Source: Candidatus Beckwithbacteria bacterium
GTDB lineage: Bacteria > Patescibacteriota > Microgenomatia > UBA1400 > UBA1449
Length of the DNA: 32,221 nt
Direction: 5' to 3'
Assembly (NCBI GenBank): GCA_012797845.1
Contig: JAAZOH010000040.1
Span: 121,072-153,292, forward strand
Shown here piece by piece: positions 1 through 7,162 of this stretch. Below the pieces are notes generated by a model, which searched no databases, was not told where the DNA came from, and saw only the letters and a list, made by a program, of their open reading frames with translations. Each line of letters opens with the position of its first letter. Position 1 is the stretch's first letter. The position numbers and the translations under genes were made by a program.

Positions 1-486
1 CTAACTGGTTCGATTGGAGTAATTTTGGAAAGCTATAACTTGCAGGGTTTATATGAAAAAATTGGCATCGCTAAAGAAACATTTAAACAAGGGGAGTACA
101 AAGATATGCTCAGTGATTCCAGACCAATTACCGAAGAAGAACAAGCTATCATCAATACACTCAATGAAAATACCTTTGATTTATTTATTAGCCGAGTTGC
201 CGAGGGCAGAAATCTACCCGAAGCTGAAATCAGAAATCTAGCTACCGGCCAAGTCTACACAGGCAAACAAGCTAAAGACCTTAAACTGGTTGATAGTTTG
301 GGTAATTTGGATGAAGCGGTTTATCAAGCTAAAACCCTAGCTGGTCTAGACCGCTTTCAAGTCGTGGAGTACCAAAGTGGTTCTTTTTTGCAAGAGCTGT
401 TTGGCCAAGTCAAAACCAGCTTTTTACCACAACTTTCCCTCAGATCTTTTTTGATCCTTTCACCTACTATTTCCCAGAAATTTTAA
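1..486 (+). CDS. sppA: Signal peptide peptidase SppA (peptidase family S49), 3' part
   Basis: The gene is cut by the window edge and is open from base 1, so only the last 161 residues are visible. It starts inside the family motif TGSIGVI and continues with a GLYEKIGI segment and a QGEYKDM segment, both typical of bacterial SppA. In the Bacillus enzyme the catalytic lysine lies in the equivalent of that segment, here the Lys codon at 100-102 (inferred by similarity). The nucleophile serine would lie upstream, outside the window. SppA is a membrane-anchored serine/lysine protease that degrades cleaved signal peptides and membrane-protein fragments. The visible part also holds the VYTGKQAKDLKLVDSLG motif. 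The 3' end overlaps the convergent kinase-like gene by about 20 bases. Confidence 0.9.
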   Translation, partial: LTGSIGVILESYNLQGLYEKIGIAKETFKQGEYKDMLSDSRPITEEEQAIINTLNENTFDLFISRVAEGRNLPEAEIRNLATGQVYTGKQAKDLKLVDSLGNLDEAVYQAKTLAGLDRFQVVEYQSGSFLQELFGQVKTSFLPQLSLRSFLILSPTISQKF

Positions 487-1180
487 CTAGTTTTTTAGTT
501 CGCATCACTTTTCTTCTAAAACCTTTGACAATAATTGCAGCCGCATCTTCAACTGAAAAATAATTTGTATTGACGACTAAATCATAATAATGGGCTTTGG
601 CAATATTTTTACTGAAAAATTTGTAAACAAAGTCATGTCTGATACGCATATATTTATCTATGGTTTCCCGAGCTTGCCTGGTTGTTTTATTTTCATATTT
701 TTTGGCACATGTAATTAAAACCTTACGTGGAGCCGTTATTCTCACTCGGAAATTGCTCATATATGGCAAGACAAAATTGATTCCTGAGCCCAAAATTACA
801 GCCGGTCGTTTACTGGCAATTTCAATTACTACTGAAACCAAATTTTTAATAAAGGTTTGATCCGAAACACGTTTAAGACCCAAAAACGTTTCAATAATTG
901 ATTCCATAGGTGGCTGAATTTGCTCATCCATTAATTTTTTTAAAATCTTAGGATCAACCCCGGTTTTAACAGCCACCAATTTTGTCAGTTGTTTTTTATC
1001 ATAAAGTTTGACTCCAAGTTCTTGTGCAACTAGCTTAGCTATTTCTCGGCCACCACTACCAGGATCACGGGAGATAGTAATTGTAGGATAAATCTTGTTT
1101 TTAAATGTTTGTTGCTGAAGTGATTGCAAAACTCGTTGATAACTAAGATTTTGAGAAATCAAAGGCTCATAATTCATCAT
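467..1180 (-). CDS. Cytidylate-kinase-like family protein
   Basis: This 237-residue protein has the sequence ITISRDPGSGGREIA near residues 35-50, then LGVKLYDKKQL, the signature of the cytidylate kinase-like family (PF13189). Its P-loop reads GSGGRE rather than the classical GxxxxGK[ST], which is normal for this family. Later segments AVILGSGINFVLP and FRVRITAPRKVLI match the nucleotide-kinase fold (NMP-binding and core strands). The family is presumed to phosphorylate a nucleoside monophosphate or related small molecule; the true substrate is not known. Two adjacent Met codons (MM) open the frame and either could be the start. It is convergent with sppA and divergent from the SPFH gene. Confidence 0.8.
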   Translation of the reverse strand: MMNYEPLISQNLSYQRVLQSLQQQTFKNKIYPTITISRDPGSGGREIAKLVAQELGVKLYDKKQLTKLVAVKTGVDPKILKKLMDEQIQPPMESIIETFLGLKRVSDQTFIKNLVSVVIEIASKRPAVILGSGINFVLPYMSNFRVRITAPRKVLITCAKKYENKTTRQARETIDKYMRIRHDFVYKFFSKNIAKAHYYDLVVNTNYFSVEDAAAIIVKGFRRKVMRTKKLVKISGK

Positions 1181-1360
1181 AGAAAGTCAAGATAAACTGA
1201 GCCTAAAATAAGTAAGTTACTCTAGTAAGGTCAGCTCATCTCCTTATGTTTTTTATAAGACAAGCTGCAAACAGCTAAATTGTTGACAATATAGCAATTT
1301 TTGGGCCCCAAACAAGCATTATTAAATACGTATATTATAGGAATACAGTGTTATAACTGG

Positions 1361-1366
1361 TATAAT
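1361..1366 (+). promoter_or_regulatory. Extended -10 promoter element upstream of the SPFH gene
   Basis: A perfect TATAAT is preceded by TGG, making an extended -10 (TGnTATAAT). I see no good -35 at the usual distance. A second TATAAT at 1397-1402 lies 9 bases before the chosen ATG. The 1181-1411 intergenic space otherwise holds only AT-rich sequence and an isolated TTGACA at 1283-1288 with no -10 at correct spacing. Confidence 0.45.
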
Positions 1367-1411
1367 ACCTCCTTGTAATTTGTGTTTTCTTGTCAATATA
1401 ATGGAGCTAAT

Positions 1412-1990
1412 ATGGAATTTGACAAATTAGTAGTCTCATTTCTGGTTGATGAAGTAGTGGGTGGCTTTTTTATCTCTGTTCCACCTGGTCATATTGCCTG
1501 TGTCTATGATCGAGGTTATGGGGTCTTAAATAAAACCTGGGGACCAGGACTACATCTTAAAATCCCTTTTTGGCAGGTAGCTAAGCTTTTTAATGCTCAA
1601 ATTCTGGAATACCATATTAGTGATGAGTTTAAGGATGAGCAAAAAGAAGCTTTGGGTAGTAAGGCTATCAATGCGGTAACCAAAGATGGAGTTACGGTTA
1701 GAATTGATGGCTCAATTTTATTTAAAATTGATAAGAGTTCAGCCCCGGAAATTTGGGAAAATATTGGTGAAAATTTTGTTTCCAAAGTTGTTCGTCCTAC
1801 TTCCAGTAGTAAAATTCTGTCAGTAATTTCTGAAATTACATTTGACCAACTTTCAACATACCGCAATCAAGTCGAGCAAAAAATTAAAGAAGAAGTTAGT
1901 AAAAGTTTTGCTGACAAAGGTTTAGTTTGCGAAGGCTTTTTACTTTCTGAAGTTGCTCGCAAATCTGCTCATAAAAAGGACTCAAAATAA
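1412..1990 (+). CDS. SPFH/band-7 (prohibitin-like) protein, short form
   Basis: The 192-residue product carries an SPFH/band-7 domain: a hydrophobic start, VPPGHIACVYDRGYGVLNKTW (signature of the N-terminal strand), a WGPGLHLKIPFWQ turn, NAVTKDGVTVRIDGSILFKID, and a final helix with QVEQKIKEEVSKSFADKGL. Such proteins form ring-like scaffolds on the membrane and often control membrane proteases. I chose ATG 1412 because GGAG at 1403-1406 is 5 bases upstream; a GTG at 1382 in the same frame is less likely. It is shorter than prohibitin or HflK/C (about 270 or more) because the long C-terminal coiled coil is missing. Confidence 0.8.
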   Translation: MEFDKLVVSFLVDEVVGGFFISVPPGHIACVYDRGYGVLNKTWGPGLHLKIPFWQVAKLFNAQILEYHISDEFKDEQKEALGSKAINAVTKDGVTVRIDGSILFKIDKSSAPEIWENIGENFVSKVVRPTSSSKILSVISEITFDQLSTYRNQVEQKIKEEVSKSFADKGLVCEGFLLSEVARKSAHKKDSK

Positions 1991-1992
1991 TT

Positions 1993-2925
1993 TTATTGTT
2001 TTCCTTTTTCTTCTCTGTTAATTAATCCTTGAACGATACTAACAATTTGTGATGACCGCAACAAAGCAAAGGCATGATGACCAGCTCTCTCAGCTATTAA
2101 GACAGTTACTTTACTAGATTCAGGAAACAAAGATAAAACATCTGCTTTTGTGCCTTTAAGACCAAGAGGTCTATCTTTAGCACCCAATATCACAATAACT
2201 TGAGATTGTATTTCAGCCAATTTCGAATTTAGTTTTGACATGGCTATTACTTCTTGCCTAAGGTGTTCTGGATATCCAAAACCGTCCCGCTCAATCTGTT
2301 TAGATAAACCTTTAGCAATATCCCAAGCCGCACACAAAGACTGAAGAACCTTACCATGCCAATCTTTTTCTCCTTTAGGGTTAATTCTTTTATGTCTTTC
2401 TCGTATTAGATCAGGAATTGTTTCCACTAATGTATCTAAACCAAAATTGAACGCTAACTTGATTGGATGTTGTTCTGAAATTCCTATTGGAGCTAACAAA
2501 ATAAGTGCTTCTGGTTGATTATGTAATCTTTGCAGTGCTATGGCAAATTCTGCAGCATAACCTCCTCCTTTAGAATAACCGATTACAATTGGATTTTTAA
2601 TACCTTGTTTTTCTAAATACTCGGCTGCTACCTGAGCCTCATCTTCTAAATGGTGTTTTAAATGATATCCATCACTTCTTCTCTCAGAGGTTGTTTTAGC
2701 AATTACAACCGGACAGCCAAATTTATCTGCTATATTTTGCAACAATTCTTTATACGAAGAAGGTAATTCCTCATCAATCTCTATTCCCCATCCTGGAAAA
2801 AACACTACCGATTTCTCAGAATTACCAATCTCAACCGAAGGAAGGACTTCTTGTATATTCAGTCTAATTTCTGAGTCAAAATGAAGTATATGGATTTTTT
2901 CTGAGATAGGACCTTTTTCAACCAT
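1993..2925 (-). CDS. Alpha/beta hydrolase family protein
   Basis: This protein of about 310 residues has an alpha/beta hydrolase layout. The segment VVFFPGWGIEID sits where the oxyanion-hole loop is expected. VIGYSKGGGYAAEFA is a G-x-S-x-G-like nucleophile elbow with Ser. VIVILGAKDRPLG precedes the expected acid residue. AERAGHHAFALL supplies the likely catalytic His. No signal peptide is visible, so it is probably cytoplasmic. Substrate is unknown. The open frame extends to a TTG at 2940, but ATG 2925 is preferred. Its stop is only 2 bases from the SPFH gene stop (convergent). It looks like an accessory gene between core loci. Confidence 0.75.
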   Translation of the reverse strand: MVEKGPISEKIHILHFDSEIRLNIQEVLPSVEIGNSEKSVVFFPGWGIEIDEELPSSYKELLQNIADKFGCPVVIAKTTSERRSDGYHLKHHLEDEAQVAAEYLEKQGIKNPIVIGYSKGGGYAAEFAIALQRLHNQPEALILLAPIGISEQHPIKLAFNFGLDTLVETIPDLIRERHKRINPKGEKDWHGKVLQSLCAAWDIAKGLSKQIERDGFGYPEHLRQEVIAMSKLNSKLAEIQSQVIVILGAKDRPLGLKGTKADVLSLFPESSKVTVLIAERAGHHAFALLRSSQIVSIVQGLINREEKGKQ

Positions 2926-2979
2926 AAAATAATGGTTCAATTTTATTGAAGTAATTTACCAGCTAATAGTTACTAATTT

Positions 2980-3354
2980 GCTTCAAAGATCTATAAGCCA
3001 GGTTCTGTTATCGACTGTGATTTCTCTAAGCTCTCTAACTTTGATTCGTCCCACCAAAGCGGGATCGGGAAAACATCCTAAACGAATCAGTCGAAGATTG
3101 CAGCCGGGAGGATTGCCACAGTTCCAGGTTTTCAAACCTAGAACGTCTGACTATTAGTCAGCGTTTCACTTTCTCACTCCACCAAGGCGGAGAGAAATTC
3201 GTCACTGTTGCTCTGACTTGCCCCCCGCCTAAATATGCAATTTTTGACGGGGGGAGCGCATTTACATACGCCACCGTGTTTTCTGCTGCCTGGACTTTCC
3301 TCTCAATTTTACTTTTATAAAAAGAAAATTGAGCCACAGTCCGACCTTCAAAGC
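2980..3354 (-). ncRNA. rnpB: RNase P RNA
   Basis: Read on the minus strand, the sequence contains the conserved GAGGAAAGTCCAGGC (region CR-I) near the 5' end and ACAGAACCTGGCTTA (CR-V) near the 3' end. These pair as helix P4 with the bulged U. The usual CCGGG/CCCGG is CCAGG/CCTGG here, a compensatory change that keeps the helix. The ends are set by the P1 helix: the 5' arm at 3354-3343 pairs with the 3' arm at 2991-2980, using a few G-U pairs. A TATAAT on the minus strand (3366-3361) puts the transcription start near 3354, agreeing with the P1 end. The RNA is the catalytic part of RNase P, which trims tRNA 5' leaders. Length of about 375 nt fits the bacterial A type. Confidence 0.96.
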
Positions 3355-3360
3355 CTCTAT

Positions 3361-3366
3361 ATTATA
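3361..3366 (-). promoter_or_regulatory. -10 element of the rnpB promoter
   Basis: On the minus strand the bases read TATAAT preceded by TGG (extended -10). Seven bases downstream is position 3354, the predicted first base of helix P1 of RNase P RNA. No clear -35 hexamer is present. Confidence 0.65.
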
Positions 3367-3377
3367 CCAAATCAGGC

Positions 3378-3406
3378 TTGACATTACCCCTGTTATTGCC
3401 CACAAT
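3378..3406 (+). promoter_or_regulatory. Sigma-70-type promoter for the TM-helix gene
   Basis: TTGACA at 3378-3383 is followed after 17 bases by CACAAT at 3401-3406. Transcription would start near 3413, giving a leader of about 27 bases that includes the very strong ribosome site AAAGGAGGTGAT just before ATG 3440. It lies back to back with the rnpB promoter. Confidence 0.55.
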
Positions 3407-3439
3407 TTAAGAAAAGTAACTAAAAGGAGGTGATTCTAC

Positions 3440-4138
3440 ATGTCAACCATAACCTTTCAAGAAGCGCTTGTCGCTTCTTCAACCAATGTATTTGCTATTG
3501 TTTATGAATTTTTACCCAGACTATTTGGGGCAATCTTAGTTTTTGCTATTGGTTTAATTTTAGCCAATTGGACCAAAAAGTTAACGGTAAGAGTCTTGCA
3601 TGCCATTAATCTCACTTCCTTACTTAAACAGCTAGGGGTTGAAAATTTTCTGGCCAAAGCTGAAGTTAAGAGCAAGGTAGAAGAAATTATTGGAACTATT
3701 TTAAAATGGCTAGTTCTACTTATTTTTGTAGTAGCTTCAGTCAATATTCTAGGTTTACCAACCGTATCCGAGGTCTTAAATAATATTTTGGCTTATATCC
3801 CAAATATTATTTCAGCAGTTTTCATCTTAGCTATTGGAATGTTGTTAGCTGGAGTTATTGAAAAACTCGTTAAAGGCTCAGTTGCTCAGCTTGATGTTCA
3901 TGTCGGTCGGCTTTTAGGAAAAATTGCCAGCTACATCATGATGATTTTTGCAGCCTTAGCTGCTATCAATGAACTAGGTATTGCTAAAGAACTTATCAAT
4001 ACACTCTTTATTGGTTTTGTTTCAATGATGGCTCTTGGCTTTGGATTAGCAATTGGCCTAGGCGCTAAAGATCTAGTTTCTCAAATTTTGACTGATTGGT
4101 ATAAAAAACTAGAACGAGATATAAAAAAGAAAAAATAA
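3440..4138 (+). CDS. Conserved TM-helix (small mechanosensitive-channel-like) membrane protein
   Basis: This 232-residue protein has repeated hydrophobic helices. Two of them carry the conserved TM-helix pattern (PF05552): FLPRLFGAILVFAIGLILA near residues 25-45 and YIPNIISAVFILAIGMLLAG near 120-140. It ends in a glycine-rich helix, ALGFGLAIGLGAKDLVSQI, like the pore helix of MscS relatives, followed by a basic tail. The MscS beta domain is absent. A role as an ion or osmolyte channel is inferred from the family. The ribosome site AAAGGAGGTGAT is almost fully complementary to the 16S tail, one of the strongest in the window, which suggests high expression. Confidence 0.82.
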   Translation: MSTITFQEALVASSTNVFAIVYEFLPRLFGAILVFAIGLILANWTKKLTVRVLHAINLTSLLKQLGVENFLAKAEVKSKVEEIIGTILKWLVLLIFVVASVNILGLPTVSEVLNNILAYIPNIISAVFILAIGMLLAGVIEKLVKGSVAQLDVHVGRLLGKIASYIMMIFAALAAINELGIAKELINTLFIGFVSMMALGFGLAIGLGAKDLVSQILTDWYKKLERDIKKKK

Positions 4139-4202
4139 GAAATACACAGTATAATTATTACCTGTATTTTGCGAGGTAGTGTTTTTTGTTGTAAAAAGAC
4201 AT

Positions 4203-4997
4203 ATGCAAATTTTAACTGCGTTATTTTTGGGAATTGTCCAGGGTTTCACTGAGTTCTTGCCAGTTTCCTCATCTGGTCATTTAGCTTTGCTGCAATCCTG
4301 GCTTGGCTTTAAAAACCCACCTATTACGTTTGATATCTTACTTCATCTGGGAACGTTATTAGCCATTCTTTGGTTTTTTAAAAAAACCTTGCAAGAAATT
4401 GCCAGTCAATTTTGGCAAAGCGTTAGTAAAAAAGATTGGCATCTTTTTCCTAAAATTTCTTATCTTGTCATTATTGGAACTTTACCAGCTACCATCCTTG
4501 GTTTATTAATCAAATCAAGTATTGAAACATTTTTTACCACTAAACTGTTTATTGGGATTGGCTTTCTAATAAGCTCGGCTTTTTTACTAAGTAGCCAGTT
4601 TTTGACGCAAAAAAATCAAGATAAAACTATAACTATCAAAAGAGCTGTGATCATTGGTTTAGCTCAGGCCATTGCTATTTTACCTGGTATATCCCGCTCC
4701 GGCTCAACTGTTTCCACTGGTCTTTTACAGGGAATTAAAAGAGAGGAAGCGTTTACTTTTTCTTTTCTTCTGGCTATTCCGGCTATTGTTGGCGCGGTGA
4801 CCTTAGACCTAGATAAAATTACCAGTATTAGCAGTGATCAAATACCTAGTTATGTCATTGGTTTTACAGCCGCTTTTATAACTGGAATGGTTTCGCTGCT
4901 TATTTTTAAAAAATTGGTTTCACAGCTTAAACTATCGTGGTTTGGTTTTTACTGCCTAACATTGGGAATGATAACTATGTTTTTCTCTATATTCTGA
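4203..4997 (+). CDS. uppP: Undecaprenyl-diphosphatase UppP (BacA)
   Basis: The 264-residue integral membrane protein opens with LFLGIVQGFTEFLPVSSSGH, the family signature with Glu17, the Ser triplet and His26. It also has PGISRSGSTVS near residues 160-172, which carries the catalytic arginine and serine. Around eight hydrophobic segments fit the family. It dephosphorylates undecaprenyl diphosphate to recycle the lipid carrier for peptidoglycan and other wall polymers, and overexpression gives bacitracin resistance in other bacteria. I chose ATG 4203 because family members begin right at this point; an upstream in-frame GTG at 4179 would add 8 residues. A TATAAT at 4150-4155 is a possible -10. 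The 3' end overlaps the convergent Cys-rich gene by about 40 bases. Confidence 0.95.
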   Translation: MQILTALFLGIVQGFTEFLPVSSSGHLALLQSWLGFKNPPITFDILLHLGTLLAILWFFKKTLQEIASQFWQSVSKKDWHLFPKISYLVIIGTLPATILGLLIKSSIETFFTTKLFIGIGFLISSAFLLSSQFLTQKNQDKTITIKRAVIIGLAQAIAILPGISRSGSTVSTGLLQGIKREEAFTFSFLLAIPAIVGAVTLDLDKITSISSDQIPSYVIGFTAAFITGMVSLLIFKKLVSQLKLSWFGFYCLTLGMITMFFSIF

Positions 4998-5258
4998 AGC
5001 TAACTCAATTAAAACATCCCACATATCAAATTTTCCAGAAGGCAATTTTTTAATTTTCTCCATAATTTCCTGAATTGAAAAAGTGTAGAAGGTAGTACAG
5101 TCTGCATCATGACAAACATGTCTAACTATGTAGTAATCTTCACATCCCATTTTCCCATCTGTAAATGTAACAAGCCTAGGGCAACCACCATGATTTGTAC
5201 AACAAGCCACACACCAATGAGTTTCATCAGGCCGACACGGAGACCATTTTTCAGTCAT
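4956..5258 (-). CDS. Small cysteine-rich protein of unknown function
   Basis: I do not recognise this 100-residue protein. It has nine cysteines: C8, C16, C19, C20, C26, C39, C49, C54 and the last residue, C100. Several histidines lie between them (THW, TNHGG, RHVCHD), so metal binding by the N-terminal half is plausible. The C-terminal half is helical and Cys-poor. There is no signal peptide. Its 3' end overlaps the end of uppP on the other strand by 42 bases, and its start is 39 bases from the divergent DUF2723 gene, so it fills the gap exactly, as an inserted accessory gene would. Function is not inferred. Confidence 0.6.
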   Translation of the reverse strand: MTEKWSPCRPDETHWCVACCTNHGGCPRLVTFTDGKMGCEDYYIVRHVCHDADCTTFYTFSIQEIMEKIKKLPSGKFDMWDVLIELASEYREKHSYHSQC

Positions 5259-5279
5259 ATTTTTTACTTAAATAATACA

Positions 5280-5288
5280 TGCTAGTAT
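5280..5288 (+). promoter_or_regulatory. Extended -10 element just upstream of the DUF2723 gene
   Basis: TGCTAGTAT matches TGnTATAAT except at one base. It ends 9 bases before ATG 5298 and no ribosome site precedes that ATG. The transcript would begin at or within a few bases of the start codon, so the message may be leaderless. Confidence 0.4.
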
Positions 5289-5297
5289 ATCTTATCT

Positions 5298-7130
5298 ATG
5301 CAAAATTTAAGCAAATATTTTCCTTTTTTACTTTTTATCTTTTATTTTTCACTTTGCCTGACCACTCTTTCTTTTTATCCAACTGCGTTTGGTGATAGCA
5401 ATGAAGTTATTGCTGCTGGTTTTAGCTCTTCTGCACTTCATCCCCCAGGCATGCCATTACAAACAGTTATTGTCTATCTGTTTTCTCATCTACCCATTCC
5501 AGCCACTACTATTGCTTTTAAAGCTAATCTGGTTTCTGCTTTATTTCACAGCTTAACTTTGGTTTTTGTATATGCAACCTCAACTAAAATCCTAAATTTT
5601 GTTCTCACCAAGAAAAAGAGAGGCTATTTTTTAATTGAAATTATTAGTCTCACTACAGCTCTTAGCCTGGGATGTTCTTACCTTTTTTGGCTCTACAGCA
5701 ATACGCTAGAAGTTTATCCGATCAATAATTTTTTAGCGATAAGTTCTTTCTATTTGGCTTTGCAAATATATGAGCAAAAAAAAACAAATTTAAAACAATA
5801 CTTGCTTTTGGGAATACTGCTGGGCTCAGGCTTGGCTCAACATCCAACTTTTATTTTAGTAATTCCAGGATTGCTTGTTTTACTATGGTTTAAAATCAGA
5901 AAATCTTTTATTCTTGGTTTTCAATTAAGTATTACTACAATATCTACTTTTATTTTCGCTACTATCTTGCTTCTGCTTTTTAATCAAAATTCACCGATAA
6001 CTTGGGCTTTTCAAAAAAACCTAAATGGTTTATGGAGATTTATTAGCTCAGCTGATCATGTTCAGAGTGATGCTAGCAACGCTTATCTTACAACGCTTTA
6101 CTTACCAGAAAATATAACTGCTTTGATAAGATATCTAGCAACTACTTTACCTCAAAATTTTACCTGGCTTGGGGTAATGCTATTTTTATTAGGAATATTT
6201 GGTGCTTATAAACATTTGTCTAGAAGAGTTTTTTGGGGATTAATTACTCTAATTGTCTGTACTGGTCCGATTTTAGCTTTTTACTTAACCTTTCCAAGCT
6301 CTAGTTTGCCCCCAGCCTATGTTCATATGATTACTGGAGTCACAGAGAGAATGTACCTTTTAGGCTTTGTATTTTTATCTCTCTTATTAAGTTTGGCTTT
6401 TTACCAGCTAACTATTTGGGTCAAAGTTAAACAGCTTGTTTTTGTTTTCTTACTTTTTCCTTTGTATTTGCTGATTTCCAACTATCACGCCGTTGATTTA
6501 AGCAATTATAATTTTGCCCAAGCATACGCTCAACAAACTTTACAAAACGCCCAACCAAACAGCACTATCTTTTGCTTTTCAGATATTTCCTGTTTTTCGT
6601 TTTTATATGAACAAACAATTCATAATAAACATCTTGATAAAATAATTATTTCTGCACAGCCAAATTTGGGTCATCAATTTCGTCAAAAGTATTTTCCTGA
6701 GCTAGCTCGGTTTGATAGCTTGGTCGATGAGCAACGTATTGGCAATATGATTGATTGGAGTTTAAAAAATAATCGGGCTGTCTATCTAGCTGAACTTACA
6801 CCTTATTACTTAGAAACACTAGGGCTTGACGGGAAAAATTATGCTTTAAGTCCCAATGGATACTTACTTAAAGTCACTAGAACTCAAGCACAACTTAAAC
6901 CGTTTAGCTATAAAATTGATCAGGTTTTAGCGGTAAAGCCAACTGATCCTAGAAACCAATTTGAACTAAGTTTCAAAGCCATGCTCATGCAGCAACACGC
7001 CACTAATGCAACTTTGTATGCCCGAGCTGGACATAAAGACTGGGCGCTGCAAGAAGCTGAGTTAGCTAATAATTTATACTCTAATCAAAAAGAAGTGGTT
7101 AATTTAATAGAAAAAATAAAAAACTACTAG
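5298..7130 (+). CDS. DUF2723 family membrane protein (protein-O-mannosyltransferase-like)
   Basis: This 610-residue polytopic membrane protein starts with a transmembrane helix followed by YPTAFGDSNEVIAAGF and LHPPGMPLQTV. That is the DUF2723 signature, with a short loop carrying Asp and Glu as in the GT-C glycosyltransferases (catalytic Asp in the first extracytoplasmic loop). About ten further hydrophobic helices follow up to residue 400. A soluble C-terminal part of about 200 residues ends in a helical, TPR-like stretch. Relatives transfer sugar from a lipid carrier to proteins or other acceptors, so a cell-surface glycosylation role is inferred. The neighbouring uppP supplies lipid-carrier recycling. 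The next gene begins 32 bases after its stop. Confidence 0.8.
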   Translation: MQNLSKYFPFLLFIFYFSLCLTTLSFYPTAFGDSNEVIAAGFSSSALHPPGMPLQTVIVYLFSHLPIPATTIAFKANLVSALFHSLTLVFVYATSTKILNFVLTKKKRGYFLIEIISLTTALSLGCSYLFWLYSNTLEVYPINNFLAISSFYLALQIYEQKKTNLKQYLLLGILLGSGLAQHPTFILVIPGLLVLLWFKIRKSFILGFQLSITTISTFIFATILLLLFNQNSPITWAFQKNLNGLWRFISSADHVQSDASNAYLTTLYLPENITALIRYLATTLPQNFTWLGVMLFLLGIFGAYKHLSRRVFWGLITLIVCTGPILAFYLTFPSSSLPPAYVHMITGVTERMYLLGFVFLSLLLSLAFYQLTIWVKVKQLVFVFLLFPLYLLISNYHAVDLSNYNFAQAYAQQTLQNAQPNSTIFCFSDISCFSFLYEQTIHNKHLDKIIISAQPNLGHQFRQKYFPELARFDSLVDEQRIGNMIDWSLKNNRAVYLAELTPYYLETLGLDGKNYALSPNGYLLKVTRTQAQLKPFSYKIDQVLAVKPTDPRNQFELSFKAMLMQQHATNATLYARAGHKDWALQEAELANNLYSNQKEVVNLIEKIKNY

Positions 7131-7162
7131 CTTCAAGTTTCCAAATCCTAGATACTAGTATT

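Noticed and set aside
1283-1312. TTGACA at 1283 as the SPFH promoter
   Set aside because: No -10-like hexamer occurs 16-19 bases downstream; the TATAAT boxes at 1361 and 1397 are too far away to pair with it.
2941-2979. Terminator for rnpB
   Set aside because: The minus-strand bases after 2980 allow only a weak AGTAA/TTACT pairing without a clear T tract.
4141-4170. Terminator after the TM-helix gene
   Set aside because: ATACA and TGTAT could pair around a 17-base loop before a short T run, but five A/T-rich pairs are too weak to call.
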